A DNA stretch of 45,993 nt from Antarctobacter heliothermus (GCF_900188425.1 NZ_FZON01000042.1:1-45993), one strand, 5' to 3'. Positions 25,421-35,045 are shown, counted from the stretch's first letter. Notes: generated by a model not told the origin, from the sequence alone. Translations and numbers: made by a program.

Positions 25421-26713
25421 TCAGACGACGACCTCCATCGCTTCCTGATCTCCCACGCCGAAAACCCGCTTGTAGCGCGCGATTTCCTCCGCCGGGCCCA
25501 TGGCCTTGTTGGGGTTGTCAGACAGCTTGACCGTCGGTTGCCCTTCGGCGCTGACCGCCTTGCAGACAAGGCTGAACGGGGCCAGCCGGTCATCCGGCGT
25601 CAGCCCGCGGAAATCATTGGTCAGCAAGGTGCCCCAGCCAAAGGACACCCGCGCACGGCCATCGAATTGCCGGTAGAGTTCCAGGATCTTCTTCTCATCC
25701 AGCCCGTCCGAAAAGATGATCAGTTTTTTACGCGGATCTTCTCCGCGGCTTTTCCACCAGTTGATCGCCACCTCGGCCGCCGTCGCCGGATCACCCGAAT
25801 CGATGCGGATGCCGGTCCAGCCTGCCAGCCAGTCCGGCGCGCGTTTCAGGAACCCTTCGGTGCCATAGGTGTCGGGCAGAATGATCCGCAGGTTGCCGTC
25901 ATGCTCTTCCTGCCAGTCGGCCAGCACGTCATAAGGTGCCCGTGCAAGGGCCGCGTCGTCCTCGGCCAATGCAGCGTAAACCATTGGCAACTCATGCGCA
26001 TTTGTGCCGATCGCCTCCAGATCGCGGTTCTTGGCGATCAGGCAGTTCGATGTCCCGACAAAGCTGTTGCCCAGCCCCTCCAGCATCGCCTGCACGCACC
26101 AGTCCTGCCACAGGAAGGAATGACGCCGCCGCGTCCCGAAATCCGCGATGCGCAATTCCGGCACCTGCCGCAGGTCTTCGACCTTTTGCCACAGCTTGGT
26201 CATCGCGCGGGCGTACAACACCTGCAATTCGAACCGGCCCATGTCATGCAGCACCGCGCGCCCGCGCAGTTCCATCAGGACCGCCAAAGCCGGGATTTCC
26301 CACAGCATGACCTCGGGCCATTTGCCCTCGAACGTCAGTTCGTACTGATCACCGACACGTTCCAGATGATAGGGCGGCAGGCGCAGGTTTTCGAACCACT
26401 CCATGAAATCGGACCGGAACATCTGGCGTTTGCCGTAAAACGTGTTGCCGCGCAGCCAAGTCCCCTCGCCCCGCGACAGCGACAAAGACCGGATGTGGTC
26501 CAGCTGTTCGCGCAGCTCACCCTCGTCGATCAGCTTGGCCAGCGGCACATGTTTGGATCGGTTGATCAGCGAAAAGGTGACGTTGGTGTCACGCTTCTTG
26601 CGGAAAACCGACTGACACATCAAAAGCTTGTAGAAATCCGTGTCGATCAGCGACCGCACGATCGGATCGATCTTCCACTTGTGGTTCCAGACCCGGGTTG
26701 CAATGTCGACCAT
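25421..26713 (-). CDS. pncB: Nicotinate phosphoribosyltransferase
   Basis: Joins nicotinate to PRPP to give nicotinate mononucleotide in the Preiss-Handler NAD salvage route. The 430-residue protein is of normal length, with SLIDTDFYKLLMCQSVF near the N-terminus, the phosphorylatable-His region, TSNCLIAKNRDLEAIGTNAHE and the PRPP-binding region RIDSGDP. It follows pncA after 49 bases on the same strand, so nicotinamide is deamidated and then used by consecutive gene products. Confidence 0.96.
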   Translation of the reverse strand: MVDIATRVWNHKWKIDPIVRSLIDTDFYKLLMCQSVFRKKRDTNVTFSLINRSKHVPLAKLIDEGELREQLDHIRSLSLSRGEGTWLRGNTFYGKRQMFRSDFMEWFENLRLPPYHLERVGDQYELTFEGKWPEVMLWEIPALAVLMELRGRAVLHDMGRFELQVLYARAMTKLWQKVEDLRQVPELRIADFGTRRRHSFLWQDWCVQAMLEGLGNSFVGTSNCLIAKNRDLEAIGTNAHELPMVYAALAEDDAALARAPYDVLADWQEEHDGNLRIILPDTYGTEGFLKRAPDWLAGWTGIRIDSGDPATAAEVAINWWKSRGEDPRKKLIIFSDGLDEKKILELYRQFDGRARVSFGWGTLLTNDFRGLTPDDRLAPFSLVCKAVSAEGQPTVKLSDNPNKAMGPAEEIARYKRVFGVGDQEAMEVVV

Positions 26714-26762
26714 GTCGGCCCTCCGTCGCGTGAGTAATCAGGATAAACCGAAAGCCCCGGAG

Positions 26763-27356
26763 TCACGCAAGCGTAACACCGGCCTGACGCATCCCGTCCA
26801 AGGCAGTCTGCAACGATCCCTCTAGGTCAATTGCCCGGCACAGATCCTGTAGAACCGTCACCTGAAACCCCAGTTTGGCCGCATCAACCGCCGAAAAGTT
26901 CACGCAGAAATCCGTGGCCAGCCCAACCATGGTCAACCGGTCGATTCCCCGCGTGCGCAGATACCCCTCCAACCCGGTGGGGGTCTGGTGATCGTTCTCG
27001 AAAAACGCGGAATAACTGTCGATGGCCGCGCGAAATCCCTTGCGGATGATCATGTCGGCCCTGTCGACCTCCAGGTCCGGGTGGAAATTGGCCCCAGGCG
27101 AGCCTTGGATGCAATGGTCGGGCCACAGCACTTGCGGCCCGTAGGGCATCTCGATCAGCTCAAAGGGGGTCTTGCCCTGGTGCGAACTGGCAAAGGACGA
27201 ATGCCCCGCCGGATGCCAGTCCTGCGTCAGTACCACGGCGTCAACCTCGGCCATCAACGCGTTGATTGGCTGGACAATCTCATCGCCTCGATCAACCGCC
27301 AAAGCGCCGCCGGGACAGAAATCATTCTGAACGTCGATCACGACCAGAGCGTGCAT
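26763..27356 (-). CDS. pncA: Nicotinamidase
   Basis: Hydrolyses nicotinamide to nicotinate and ammonia. The 197-residue isochorismatase-fold protein shows the full catalytic triad Asp8 (VIDVQNDF), Lys106 (IIRKGF) and Cys151 (ATDFCVNF), and the metal ligands Asp47, His49 and His81 region (QDWHPAGHSSFAS, WPDHC). GGGAG precedes the ATG at 27354-27356; in-frame upstream starts would run antisense into the YegD gene. First gene of the pncA-pncB pair; divergent from yegD. Confidence 0.96.
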   Translation of the reverse strand: MHALVVIDVQNDFCPGGALAVDRGDEIVQPINALMAEVDAVVLTQDWHPAGHSSFASSHQGKTPFELIEMPYGPQVLWPDHCIQGSPGANFHPDLEVDRADMIIRKGFRAAIDSYSAFFENDHQTPTGLEGYLRTRGIDRLTMVGLATDFCVNFSAVDAAKLGFQVTVLQDLCRAIDLEGSLQTALDGMRQAGVTLA

Positions 27357-27465
27357 GGATCGTCTCCCTTTCCTTGTCGCGCGCAGCATAGGGACGCGAT
27401 TTCGGAATTGCCATGCCGCGCGGTGGCTGATACTCGTGCCGCCCTTCCGAACAGGAGATACGATC

Positions 27466-28683
27466 ATGGCACGGCTTGGCGTGGATTTCGGCACGTCCAA
27501 CACGGGCGCCGCCGTCATGGCGGGTGGCCGCCCCTACGCGATCCCGCTGGAACCCGGTGAGCAGACGCTGCCCACGGCGATCTTCATCGACTTTGCCGAA
27601 CGCCGTTTTCTCTATGGCAGCGCGGGGGCGCGGGCAATGATGGACGGGACCGAAGGCCGGTTCATGCGCGCGCTCAAGAGCATCCTTGGCACGCCGCTGG
27701 CCCGTGAACCACGCCGGTTGCTGAACGAACGCCTGACCCTGATTGAGGTCATCGCCCGCTTTCTGACAGAGATTCGCAGCCGCGCAGAGACCCACACCGG
27801 CCTGACATTCGACAGCGCCCTGTCGGGACGGCCGGTGCATTTCCACTCTGCCTCTGCCACCCGTGACGCACAGGCGCTGGAGGATCTGACAGAGGCCTAC
27901 CGCCTTGCCGGGTTCAAATCGGTCGATTTCCTGCCAGAGCCAGAAGCCGCCGCGCTGGCGGTGGATGGCACGGGTCGGATGCTGATCGTCGATATTGGCG
28001 GCGGTACATCGGACTTTACGATTTGTGACCGAACGGACGGGCAAACCCATGTCATCGCCAGCGGCGGCATCCGCCTTGGCGGCACCGATTTCGACAAGGC
28101 GCTGAGCCTTGCCCATGCCATGCCGCTGCTTGGCTACGGCGCGCAGATCGGGGCAGAGATCGGGGCCAAGACCCATGCCGCCCCGCGCGCGCTGTTCCAC
28201 GATCTGGCCAGCTGGGAAAAGATCCCCTTTGTCTATGACGCCGCCATACTGCGTGAGGTGCAACGCTGGATCCGCCTTGCGCCGCAACCGCAGCTGTTCG
28301 AGCGGTTGGCCGATGTGCTGGAATCCCACCTTGGTCACGACATCGCCTATGCGGTTGAGGCCGGCAAGATCGCCGCCAATGGTGCCGACGTTGGGGAGAT
28401 CGCGCTGGGCGTGGTTGAACGCGGGCTGACCGTGACACTTGCGGCAAAGGCGCTGAACGCCGCCCTCGAATGCTATGGCCAAGAGATCGCCACCTGCGCG
28501 ATGGACACGCTGCGCACGGCGGGCTGCACCCCCGAAAGCGTCGATCAGGTCGTCTATGTCGGCGGGTCCAGCCTGCTGGGCGCGGTCCGTGACGCCATGA
28601 CCCGCGCGCTGCCGCAGGCCCAGCCCGTCTACAGCGAAGTCTTCACCGCCGTGGTTCACGGCCTTGCCATTGCGGCAGAATAG
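27466..28683 (+). CDS. yegD: Hsp70-family protein, YegD-like
   Basis: A 405-residue protein equivalent to the ATPase domain of DnaK without a classical substrate-binding domain. Actin-fold motifs are clear: phosphate-1 [13 protein letters not shown] (4-16), phosphate-2 [13 protein letters not shown] and adenosine motif [14 protein letters not shown]. YegD is a putative chaperone of unknown client. AGGAG lies 9 bases before the ATG. It is followed after 40 bases by trhO on the same strand and is divergent from pncA. Confidence 0.92.
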   Translation: MARLGVDFGTSNTGAAVMAGGRPYAIPLEPGEQTLPTAIFIDFAERRFLYGSAGARAMMDGTEGRFMRALKSILGTPLAREPRRLLNERLTLIEVIARFLTEIRSRAETHTGLTFDSALSGRPVHFHSASATRDAQALEDLTEAYRLAGFKSVDFLPEPEAAALAVDGTGRMLIVDIGGGTSDFTICDRTDGQTHVIASGGIRLGGTDFDKALSLAHAMPLLGYGAQIGAEIGAKTHAAPRALFHDLASWEKIPFVYDAAILREVQRWIRLAPQPQLFERLADVLESHLGHDIAYAVEAGKIAANGADVGEIALGVVERGLTVTLAAKALNAALECYGQEIATCAMDTLRTAGCTPESVDQVVYVGGSSLLGAVRDAMTRALPQAQPVYSEVFTAVVHGLAIAAE

Positions 28684-28723
28684 CCGCTGGACGGCTGCCC
28701 ATTCGCTTCGTATCGACGGTCCC

Positions 28724-29644
28724 ATGTTTACCGTTTGCGCCCTATACCACTTTACCCGCTTTGATGACACGGCCGCCCTGCAGGGACCGCTGCTGGACCT
28801 GTGTCAGGCTCAACAGATCACCGGCATCCTGCTGCTGGCCCAAGAGGGGATCAACGGCACCATCGCCGGGCCTGCCTCCGGGATCGACGCTGTTCTGTCG
28901 CATATCCGCGCCCTGCCTGGCTGCGCCGAATTGGAGTGGAAACTGTCAACCGCAGCCGAGCGGCCCTTTGCCCGCATGAAAGTCCGGCTGAAGAAAGAGA
29001 TCGTCACCATGGGACAGCCTGACGTCGACCCGCGCGCCCGTGTGGGTCACTACGTCGATCCGGTTGATTGGAATGAATTGATTCGCAGCCCGGACGTGGC
29101 GGTGATCGACACGCGCAATGATTATGAGGTTGCCATCGGCAGCTTCGAGGGCGCGGTAGACCCGAAAACCGATACGTTCCGGGACTTTCCCGCGTGGTGG
29201 GAGGCCAACAAGGAGCGATTTCACAACAAGCGGATCGCCATGTTCTGCACCGGCGGCATCCGCTGCGAGAAATCCACCAACTACCTGCTCAGTCAGGGGG
29301 TTGAGGATGTTTATCACCTCAAGGGCGGTATCCTGAAATATCTCGAAGAGGTGCCAGAGGTCGACAGCAGCTGGCAGGGATCGTGTTTTGTCTTTGACGG
29401 GCGGGTTTCTGTGGAGCATGGGCTGCGCGAGGGCCCGCATGACCTGTGCCATGCCTGCCGCCGTCCGATCCTGCCCGCAGACCGCGCGCGCCCTGAGTAT
29501 GAACACGGTGTGTCCTGTCATCTGTGCGTGGACGAAACCTCGGCCGAGGACAAGACGCGGTTTCGTGAGCGGCAAAAGCAGATCGCCTTGGCCAAGGAAC
29601 GCGGCGGACGGCACCTGCACACGGACATCCCGAACGAGGATTGA
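28724..29644 (+). CDS. trhO: tRNA uridine(34) hydroxylase TrhO (rhodanese-related)
   Basis: TrhO hydroxylates U34 in tRNA anticodons (5-hydroxyuridine) in an O2-dependent way. The 306-residue protein has an N-terminal acylphosphatase-like domain ([13 protein letters not shown]), a rhodanese domain with catalytic Cys175 in CTGGIRCEK, and a Cys-containing C-terminal segment (CHACRRP and CHLC) that probably binds zinc. I chose ATG 28724; the in-frame start at 28664 would run 20 residues back into yegD. Sequence and order match the YceA/TrhO family throughout. Confidence 0.95.
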   Translation: MFTVCALYHFTRFDDTAALQGPLLDLCQAQQITGILLLAQEGINGTIAGPASGIDAVLSHIRALPGCAELEWKLSTAAERPFARMKVRLKKEIVTMGQPDVDPRARVGHYVDPVDWNELIRSPDVAVIDTRNDYEVAIGSFEGAVDPKTDTFRDFPAWWEANKERFHNKRIAMFCTGGIRCEKSTNYLLSQGVEDVYHLKGGILKYLEEVPEVDSSWQGSCFVFDGRVSVEHGLREGPHDLCHACRRPILPADRARPEYEHGVSCHLCVDETSAEDKTRFRERQKQIALAKERGGRHLHTDIPNED

Positions 29645-29704
29645 GTGCCGACGCTATGCCCTGTGCCCGTCCTCTGATATGGCTGGACGAAGTCAGGGGG
29701 CGTG

Positions 29705-30658
29705 ATGACAGACAAGATTTCCAGCCATGTGCTGCACGACGGTGACAGCCGCATCACTGTATTGTCCATCGGCTGCGCGGTGCAGGATTGGCAAGTCGGA
29801 GGCCGGCGCGTCGTGCTGGGCTATGACACCGCCGAAGCCTACCGCGAGAACCCGATGTCGGTGGGGATTGTCGTGGGTCGGGTGGCCAACCGGACCGCGC
29901 AGGGGCGGTTCTCACTAAATGGTCAAGTCTGGCAATTGCCCGTGGGGTCGGGCGGGCACCACCTGCATGGCGGGCCACTGGGCCTTGGGCGGCAAAACTG
30001 GCACATGACCCCCGAGGGCGGCCGTGCCGTGCGCCTGACGCTGCATTCGCCTCATCTGGATCAGGGCTATCCCGGTGCGGTAGACTTTGAGGTGCGCCTG
30101 TCATTGAACGGCGGCGCACTGACCTGGGAGATGACCGCCACCCCGGACCGCGAGACCCCGATCAATCTGGCGCAACATCTCTATTTCAACGTCGCGGGGA
30201 CGGGGACCGTGCGCGATCATACCCTCCGCCTGAACGCGTCGCACTGTACGCCTACCGGGCCGGACCAGATCCCAACCGGCGAGCGTCTACCCGTTGACGG
30301 CACCCGGTTCGACTTTCGGACCGCGCGCCGGATTGACGCCGCCGATCCGGACAGCTTGGGCTATGATCTGAACTATGCACTGGACGACGGCGCGGGTCCG
30401 GCGGCAGAGGTGATTTCACCCGACGGCATGCGGCTGCGCCTGTGGACTGACCGCCCCGGACTACAGGTTTATACGTCCAACACGCTGACGCCGTTTGCGT
30501 CTCCCCTGCCGGGGGGAAACCATGGGCCATTTGGTGCCATCTGCTTGGAAGCACAGGACTTTCCCAACGCGCTCAACACGCCCGGTTTCGGGTCGGTCCT
30601 TGTGTCGCCAGATGCGCCCTACCGGCAAGTGACGAGCATCGAGATTGTCCCGACCTGA
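29705..30658 (+). CDS. galM: Aldose 1-epimerase
   Basis: Interconverts alpha and beta anomers of aldoses. The 317-residue beta-sandwich protein has the family's catalytic His (His158 in LAQHLYFNV; most relatives have NHTYFNL), an upstream His cluster (GGHHLHGG) and the general-base Glu in ICLEAQDFPNA near the C-terminus. ATG 29705 is preferred over GTG 29702. It converges with fliP; a hairpin (30714-30740) lies between. No sugar-use genes are adjacent, so the physiological substrate is open. Confidence 0.92.
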   Translation: MTDKISSHVLHDGDSRITVLSIGCAVQDWQVGGRRVVLGYDTAEAYRENPMSVGIVVGRVANRTAQGRFSLNGQVWQLPVGSGGHHLHGGPLGLGRQNWHMTPEGGRAVRLTLHSPHLDQGYPGAVDFEVRLSLNGGALTWEMTATPDRETPINLAQHLYFNVAGTGTVRDHTLRLNASHCTPTGPDQIPTGERLPVDGTRFDFRTARRIDAADPDSLGYDLNYALDDGAGPAAEVISPDGMRLRLWTDRPGLQVYTSNTLTPFASPLPGGNHGPFGAICLEAQDFPNALNTPGFGSVLVSPDAPYRQVTSIEIVPT

Positions 30659-30713
30659 GGTCTCAAGTGCATCCAGTTCCACCGATAGCAGACCGAAAGT
30701 GGCGACAACTGCA

Positions 30714-30740
30714 GCCAATGCATGATGGTCGCGCATTGGC
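30714..30740. terminator. Hairpin between convergent galM and fliP
   Basis: GCCAATGC and GCATTGGC pair perfectly around an 11-base loop. It is in the right place to separate two converging transcripts but has no T-run, so it is a weak terminator call. Confidence 0.4.
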
Positions 30741-30764
30741 CGCCGTTGTTAACCATGATTTCGG

Positions 30765-31490
30765 CTAAAAGTACCCACGCACCAAACTGCCAGCCAGCAA
30801 CGCCCAACCGTCTGCCAGCACGAAGAAGGCCAGCTTGAATGGCAAAGAGACGATGGCAGGCGGCACCATCATCATACCCATCGACATCAGCACCGCTGCC
30901 ACCACGAGATCGATGATCAGAAATGGCAGGAAGATCAGAAACCCTACCTGAAACGCACGGGCGATTTCGGACAGCATAAAGCTGGGAACCAGTACCGACA
31001 GCGGCGCGTCCGGCGACAGGGCGGTTCCGGCGGCGTCCGGGCGCAGATCGGCCATGGCGCTGAAAGTGTCGGGATCGACCCGCCCGACCATGAAGTCGCG
31101 GAACGGGGCAATCGTCAGCAAGGCCGCTTCTTCAACCTCGATCTGTTCGTCCATAAGGGGTTGCAGACCCGTCTCCCAAGCCTCGGTAAAGACCGGCTCC
31201 ATCACAAAATAGGTGAGAAACAGCGCCAGGCTGACAATCAGCATGTTGGGGGGCGACTGTTGCAGGCCAACGGCCTGCCGCAGGATCGCCAGCACCGTCA
31301 CCATGAAAGGAAAGCAGGTGACCATGATGGCGATGCCCGGCGCGAGGCTCAGCAAGGTGATCAGCGCAATCAACTGGACGGAAGTGGCGGTGACAGAGCC
31401 ACCCTCGCCCATCTCGATCGCGATGGATTGCGCCTCTGCCGCGCCGGACAGCAGCAGGCACAGCGCCAGGGCAGGCAGGAAAATACGCAT
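30765..31490 (-). CDS. fliP: Flagellar biosynthesis protein FliP
   Basis: Core pore subunit of the flagellar type III export gate. The 241-residue protein has a cleavable N-terminal signal (about residues 1-20, GAAEAQ), the FliP motifs LAPGIAIMVTCFPFMVTVLAILRQAVGLQQSPPN-like region, SEIARAFQVGFLIFLPFLIIDLVVAA and the conserved end GMMMVPPAIVSLPFKLAFFVL. Four membrane segments. It starts 5 bases after the fliN stop and is the last gene of the minus-strand block. Confidence 0.96.
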   Translation of the reverse strand: MRIFLPALALCLLLSGAAEAQSIAIEMGEGGSVTATSVQLIALITLLSLAPGIAIMVTCFPFMVTVLAILRQAVGLQQSPPNMLIVSLALFLTYFVMEPVFTEAWETGLQPLMDEQIEVEEAALLTIAPFRDFMVGRVDPDTFSAMADLRPDAAGTALSPDAPLSVLVPSFMLSEIARAFQVGFLIFLPFLIIDLVVAAVLMSMGMMMVPPAIVSLPFKLAFFVLADGWALLAGSLVRGYF

Positions 31491-31495
31491 GAGAC

Positions 31496-31783
31496 TCAGG
31501 CCGGCGACTGCAAGTCGACCACCTCGGTGATGCGCACCGCAAGTTGCCCCGCTCCATCGCCCTCGACCACCTCCAGCACACCGATCGCGATCAGCTTTTC
31601 GCCGACATACAGTTCCACCGGATCATCCAGCTGCTTGTCCAGCGTCAGCACAGATCCCTCATTGAGTTGCAAGAGTTCCCGCACCAGCGGGCGGGCACGG
31701 CCGACGGAAACCGTGATCTCTATCGGGACCGAGGTAAAAGGTGTCCCTGTGTCGGCGCGAGGCGCGGCTTGTGCGCTATCCAT
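31496..31783 (-). CDS. fliN: Flagellar motor switch protein FliN
   Basis: C-ring component that helps set rotation direction and guides export. The 95-residue protein is one SpoA domain: IEITVSVGRARPLVRELLQL, SVLTLDKQLDDPVELYVGEKLIAIGVLEVV. It lacks a long N-terminal extension. Its start overlaps the end of the FliH-like gene by 8 bases, so the block is tightly coupled. Confidence 0.95.
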   Translation of the reverse strand: MDSAQAAPRADTGTPFTSVPIEITVSVGRARPLVRELLQLNEGSVLTLDKQLDDPVELYVGEKLIAIGVLEVVEGDGAGQLAVRITEVVDLQSPA

Positions 31784-32396
31784 GTTTCATCTTCCTCCGG
31801 TTGTCGTGGGCAAAGCCTTCCACGGCCTCGGCCACGGAGGCGATCAGGTCGCTCAGGTCAATTTGTCGTTCGGTCTGGCCAAAACGGATATCGGCCTGCT
31901 CCTCGGCCAGGGTGTCGTCCGGCGTGATCTGGATCGGAAATCCGACGTCCCGATCCAGCAGTGGCATGATGGCATCGACCCGTTTCGGATTGACGGCGAT
32001 GACCACCTCCATTGCGCCAATCTCCCGGCTCATGACCTGTAATTGTTCAACGATGTGTTGGCCCAGCGTTTCACGGGCAATCTGCGGCAACAGCGACGCG
32101 ATCATTTCGTCCAACAGCGGCGTCACAGCGTTCATGACCTGCGAATAGGCCTCATGATACGAAAAACTGAGATCCTGAAGATGCTGTCCAAAGGCGCTGG
32201 AAATCCGTGAACGGTCATCCGACTGCGCCTTGACCGCATCGTCCCAGCCGGCCCGATACCCCTTTTCAAAGGCTTCGAGTTTTTGTCCCTCCAGTTCGGC
32301 CTCCGTGATGCCCGGCTCTGCCGGGGCCGTCTGGAGGGCAATGTAGCCCGGGATGACGCTGCCGAAATCCTCCAGCAGTGCTGCAAGCCCGCTCAT
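31776..32396 (-). CDS. fliH: FliH-like flagellar assembly protein
   Basis: A 206-residue soluble protein, mostly alpha-helical, placed where fliH is expected. It has an EGQKLEAFEKGYRAGWDDA stretch like the FliH N-terminal coiled coil, and a C-terminal part (ADIRFGQTERQIDLSDLIASV) resembling the FliH region that binds the FliI ATPase. FliH holds FliI and delays its ATP hydrolysis. Overlaps fliF by 4 bases and fliN by 8 bases. The sequence is divergent from enterobacterial FliH, so the assignment leans on position and helical pattern. Confidence 0.8.
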   Translation of the reverse strand: MSGLAALLEDFGSVIPGYIALQTAPAEPGITEAELEGQKLEAFEKGYRAGWDDAVKAQSDDRSRISSAFGQHLQDLSFSYHEAYSQVMNAVTPLLDEMIASLLPQIARETLGQHIVEQLQVMSREIGAMEVVIAVNPKRVDAIMPLLDRDVGFPIQITPDDTLAEEQADIRFGQTERQIDLSDLIASVAEAVEGFAHDNRRKMKHG

Positions 32397-34021
32397 GACG
32401 CGCCCTCCTTGTCTTCCTCAAGCCAACTGCGCAGAATCTCGACCGTTTCGGTCTTGCGCGCCTCGATCAGGTTGCGCAAACGGTCGACCGGATCCTCCTC
32501 TGTCGGCGTGTCGAAATCGACCATGCCCATTCCACCGAAATCCGGCCCGTCCGCGAGCGCGGGAAGATTGTCAAAACCGCCTTCTGGCTCGATCTCTCCG
32601 ACCAGCGGTTCAGCCCTGGCAGCAGAGCCTCCGGGTGCAGGCAAGGCGCCAGCGGCGGCCGCGCCATCATTTGCGCCGCCACGCGACAGGATCGGACGTA
32701 GTACGAACAAGCCAAGGATCAGCGCCACAACAGCAAGCACTCCCATCTGGATCAGACGCATCGTGTCGATCGATCCTTTGAATAACCCGGGCTCAAGCGG
32801 TCCGGTGCCCAGTCCTTCGGGCCGTTCAAAGGGCAACGAACGCAGGGTGATCTGGTCGCCGCGCGCATCATCGAAACCAACTGCGGACGCCACCAGTTCG
32901 CGCAGCGCCTCAAGCTCAACCTCAGGGAGCGGCACAAATTGCTGCGTGCCGTCGGCAGCGGGCACATAGGTGCCGTTGACCAACACAGCGACAGTCAGGC
33001 GCTTGATCGCACCGGGTTGGCGGGTGATTTCACGCGTCGTCTCGGAAATTTCATAGTTCACCCGTTCGCGGGTTTCGGCCTTGGAGGTCAGCGAGCTGTC
33101 CGGCCCGCCGCCAGCCGCCCCATCGGGAAGGTTGGACGCCACGGTAACGCCCCCGCCGCCGCCGGTGTTTTCGGCTTTGTCGGTACGCTCTTCGGTTTCG
33201 GTCGAGATCACAACCCGCCCCTCTGGGTCAAAGCTGCGTTCGCGAATCAGTTCCGTTTCCGTGACGGTGGCGACACTGACCTCAACCACCGCATTGCCGG
33301 TGCCAACCCGCGCCTCCATCAGGCGTTGGACCCGGTCCCGCAACAGCGCCGCGCGGTCGTCTGCCGTCACTCCGCCGCCGATCTTGTCCTCTGCGCCGAT
33401 CAACCCGCCCTTGCCGTCGATCACTGCGACATTCTCCGGGGTCAGACCCGGAACCGCCGAGGCCACGAGAAACTTCAACGCCCGGGCCTGGGAGGCGCTC
33501 AGCACAGCCCCGGTTGTACTGACAGAGATAGAGGCCGTGGGCGTCACGTCCCGCTGAAAGGGATTCGCGCTGGAATTGGCGATATGCACCCGCGCTGTTG
33601 CGATCTGGGGATTCGCCACAATGGTTCGCGCCAGTTCACCTTCCTTTGCGCGCCAGTAGGCGGCATCGAACATCTGGCTGGTGGTGCCGAACCCGGACAA
33701 GCCGTCCAGCAGTTCGTATCCCTGACCGCTATTGGCGGGCAGTCCCTCGCTGGCCAGGGTGAGTCGCAGGGCATCCCGATCACTTTCCGGGACATAAATC
33801 GCGCCCGCCCGCACGTCATATTGTACGCCGCGCGCCTCTAGGGCCTTGACCACGTCACCGGCGGCATCGTTTTCCAAGCCCGCGTAAAGCAAGGCCATGT
33901 TCGGGGCGGACGCCAGTCGCGTCAGCCCAAGAACCGCCATCATGACCACCACTGTGGCGCCGATGACGATCATGCGTTGGCGCCCGGCAAGGGCATTCCA
34001 GCTCGACAGTATCTGGTTCAA
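32393..34021 (-). CDS. fliF: Flagellar MS-ring protein FliF
   Basis: Forms the MS ring in the inner membrane, the base for the motor. The 542-residue protein has membrane segments at about residues 17-37 and 425-445, the YscJ/FliF domain (LYAGLENDAAGDVVKALE), the M-ring region and a C-terminal acidic tail with TVEILRSWL, which in the family binds FliG. I chose the TTG at 34021 because GGAGG (34028-34032) sits 6 bases upstream; upstream frames to 34084 carry no ribosome-binding site. It starts a minus-strand block (fliF, fliH-like, fliN, fliP). Confidence 0.94.
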   Translation of the reverse strand: MNQILSSWNALAGRQRMIVIGATVVVMMAVLGLTRLASAPNMALLYAGLENDAAGDVVKALEARGVQYDVRAGAIYVPESDRDALRLTLASEGLPANSGQGYELLDGLSGFGTTSQMFDAAYWRAKEGELARTIVANPQIATARVHIANSSANPFQRDVTPTASISVSTTGAVLSASQARALKFLVASAVPGLTPENVAVIDGKGGLIGAEDKIGGGVTADDRAALLRDRVQRLMEARVGTGNAVVEVSVATVTETELIRERSFDPEGRVVISTETEERTDKAENTGGGGGVTVASNLPDGAAGGGPDSSLTSKAETRERVNYEISETTREITRQPGAIKRLTVAVLVNGTYVPAADGTQQFVPLPEVELEALRELVASAVGFDDARGDQITLRSLPFERPEGLGTGPLEPGLFKGSIDTMRLIQMGVLAVVALILGLFVLRPILSRGGANDGAAAAGALPAPGGSAARAEPLVGEIEPEGGFDNLPALADGPDFGGMGMVDFDTPTEEDPVDRLRNLIEARKTETVEILRSWLEEDKEGAS

Positions 34022-34027
34022 GACTGA

Positions 34028-34032
34028 CCTCC
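34028..34032 (-). promoter_or_regulatory. Shine-Dalgarno that decides a TTG start for fliF
   Basis: GGAGG on the minus strand, 6 bases before the TTG at 34021. It is the best-placed ribosome-binding site in the region and sets the fliF start without an ATG. Confidence 0.75.
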
Positions 34033-34077
34033 ACTCCAAACATTCTGTTCGGTTGTGCTGAGGTTGACCCATTCGCC

Positions 34078-34092
34078 TTAACAATCAGTTAG
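34078..34092. promoter_or_regulatory. CtrA-like binding site between fliF and fliL
   Basis: TTAA-CAATCAG-TTAG matches the alphaproteobacterial CtrA consensus TTAA-N7-TTAA in 7 of 8 fixed positions. It lies in the 116-base gap between the divergent fliF and fliL starts, where a regulator of both transcripts is expected. CtrA controls flagellar genes in studied roseobacters. Confidence 0.55.
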
Positions 34093-34137
34093 CCCATTTA
34101 CCCTATACCGAGGTCACTGCCGACGAAGAGGTTTAGA

Positions 34138-34650
34138 ATGTCTGACGCCACCGTTGATGAAACTGAACAAGATGCGAAGAAATCGTCAAAGCTTCCGCTG
34201 ATCATCGGGCTGGTATTGGCGTTGGCGGGTGGCGGCGGCGGATTCTATGCGGTGCAATCCGGGCTGCTGAGTGTCGGGAAATCCGATGAGACGGGTGGCC
34301 ACCCGCCTGCGGACCACGGCGATCCGCATGTTGAAACAAAGGCCTTGCCGGATGTGAGCTTTGTCGAAGTACCGCCGGTGCTGATCTCGCTTGGACCGGG
34401 CGCACAGGCCAACCATTTGCGGTTTCGCGCCAGTCTTGAGGTGCCGTCACAATACCAGGCCGAGGTCGAAAAGATCCTGCCGCGTATCCAGGACGTGCTG
34501 AACAGCTATCTGCGCGCGCTTGAGGCTCACGACCTAGAAGCGCAGGGCGCTCTGGTGCGTTTGCGTGGCCAATTGCTGCGTCGGATCAAACTGGTGGCCG
34601 GCGAGGATCGCGTGCGCGACCTTCTGGTACTGGAATTTGTCCTGAATTGA
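34138..34650 (+). CDS. fliL: Flagellar basal body-associated protein FliL
   Basis: A single-pass membrane protein that surrounds the stators and boosts motor torque. The 170-residue protein has an N-terminal cytoplasmic tail, a membrane segment (about residues 19-41) and a periplasmic domain with PDVSFVEVPPVLISLG and the C-terminal VAGEDRVRDLLVLEFVLN typical of FliL. GAGG lies before the ATG. It is the first gene of the plus-strand block, 12 bases before the next start. Confidence 0.92.
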   Translation: MSDATVDETEQDAKKSSKLPLIIGLVLALAGGGGGFYAVQSGLLSVGKSDETGGHPPADHGDPHVETKALPDVSFVEVPPVLISLGPGAQANHLRFRASLEVPSQYQAEVEKILPRIQDVLNSYLRALEAHDLEAQGALVRLRGQLLRRIKLVAGEDRVRDLLVLEFVLN

Positions 34651-34661
34651 GGGAGACGGGA

Positions 34662-35009
34662 ATGGAAGTGATTGCAGATATCCTGCTGGTGGCCGGTGCG
34701 CTTGGGGCCGGGTTTTACTGTTTTATCCTTGCGCGACGGCTGTCGCGCTTCACCGATCTGGAAAACGGTGTCGGCGGTGCGGTGGCTGTGCTGTCAGCGC
34801 AGGTCGATGATCTGACCAAAACCCTGGGCGCCGCACAGCAAAGTGCGGGCGAATCGAACAAGTCGCTTGGCGCATTGACCGAGCGGGCCGAAGACGTGGC
34901 GCGGCGGCTCGAACTTCTTGTGGCCTCGATGCACGACCTGCCGCAGAATGGTGCCCCGCCGCAGAACGACGCCAAAGACCCTGTTTTTCTGCGCCATCCG
35001 CGCAACTGA
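34662..35009 (+). CDS. Flagellar-cluster membrane protein with coiled coil
   Basis: A 115-residue protein between fliL and the MotE-like gene. It has one N-terminal membrane segment (about residues 4-24), then a coiled-coil-like helix (around AVLSAQVDDLTKTLGAAQQ) and a Pro/Asn-rich tail. I do not recognise a named family; the size, topology and position suggest an accessory of the motor or export apparatus. It starts 12 bases after the fliL stop with GGGAGACGGGA upstream, and the next gene begins 37 bases after its stop. Confidence 0.8.
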   Translation: MEVIADILLVAGALGAGFYCFILARRLSRFTDLENGVGGAVAVLSAQVDDLTKTLGAAQQSAGESNKSLGALTERAEDVARRLELLVASMHDLPQNGAPPQNDAKDPVFLRHPRN

Positions 35010-35045
35010 CGCCCCCGACAAGACGATGAACGAATGAGGTAAGGC

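Noticed and set aside
30749-30756. TTAACCAT, an 8-base form of the CtrA motif
   Set aside because: It lies between the 3' ends of the convergent genes galM and fliP, not near any start, and the second half-site is missing.
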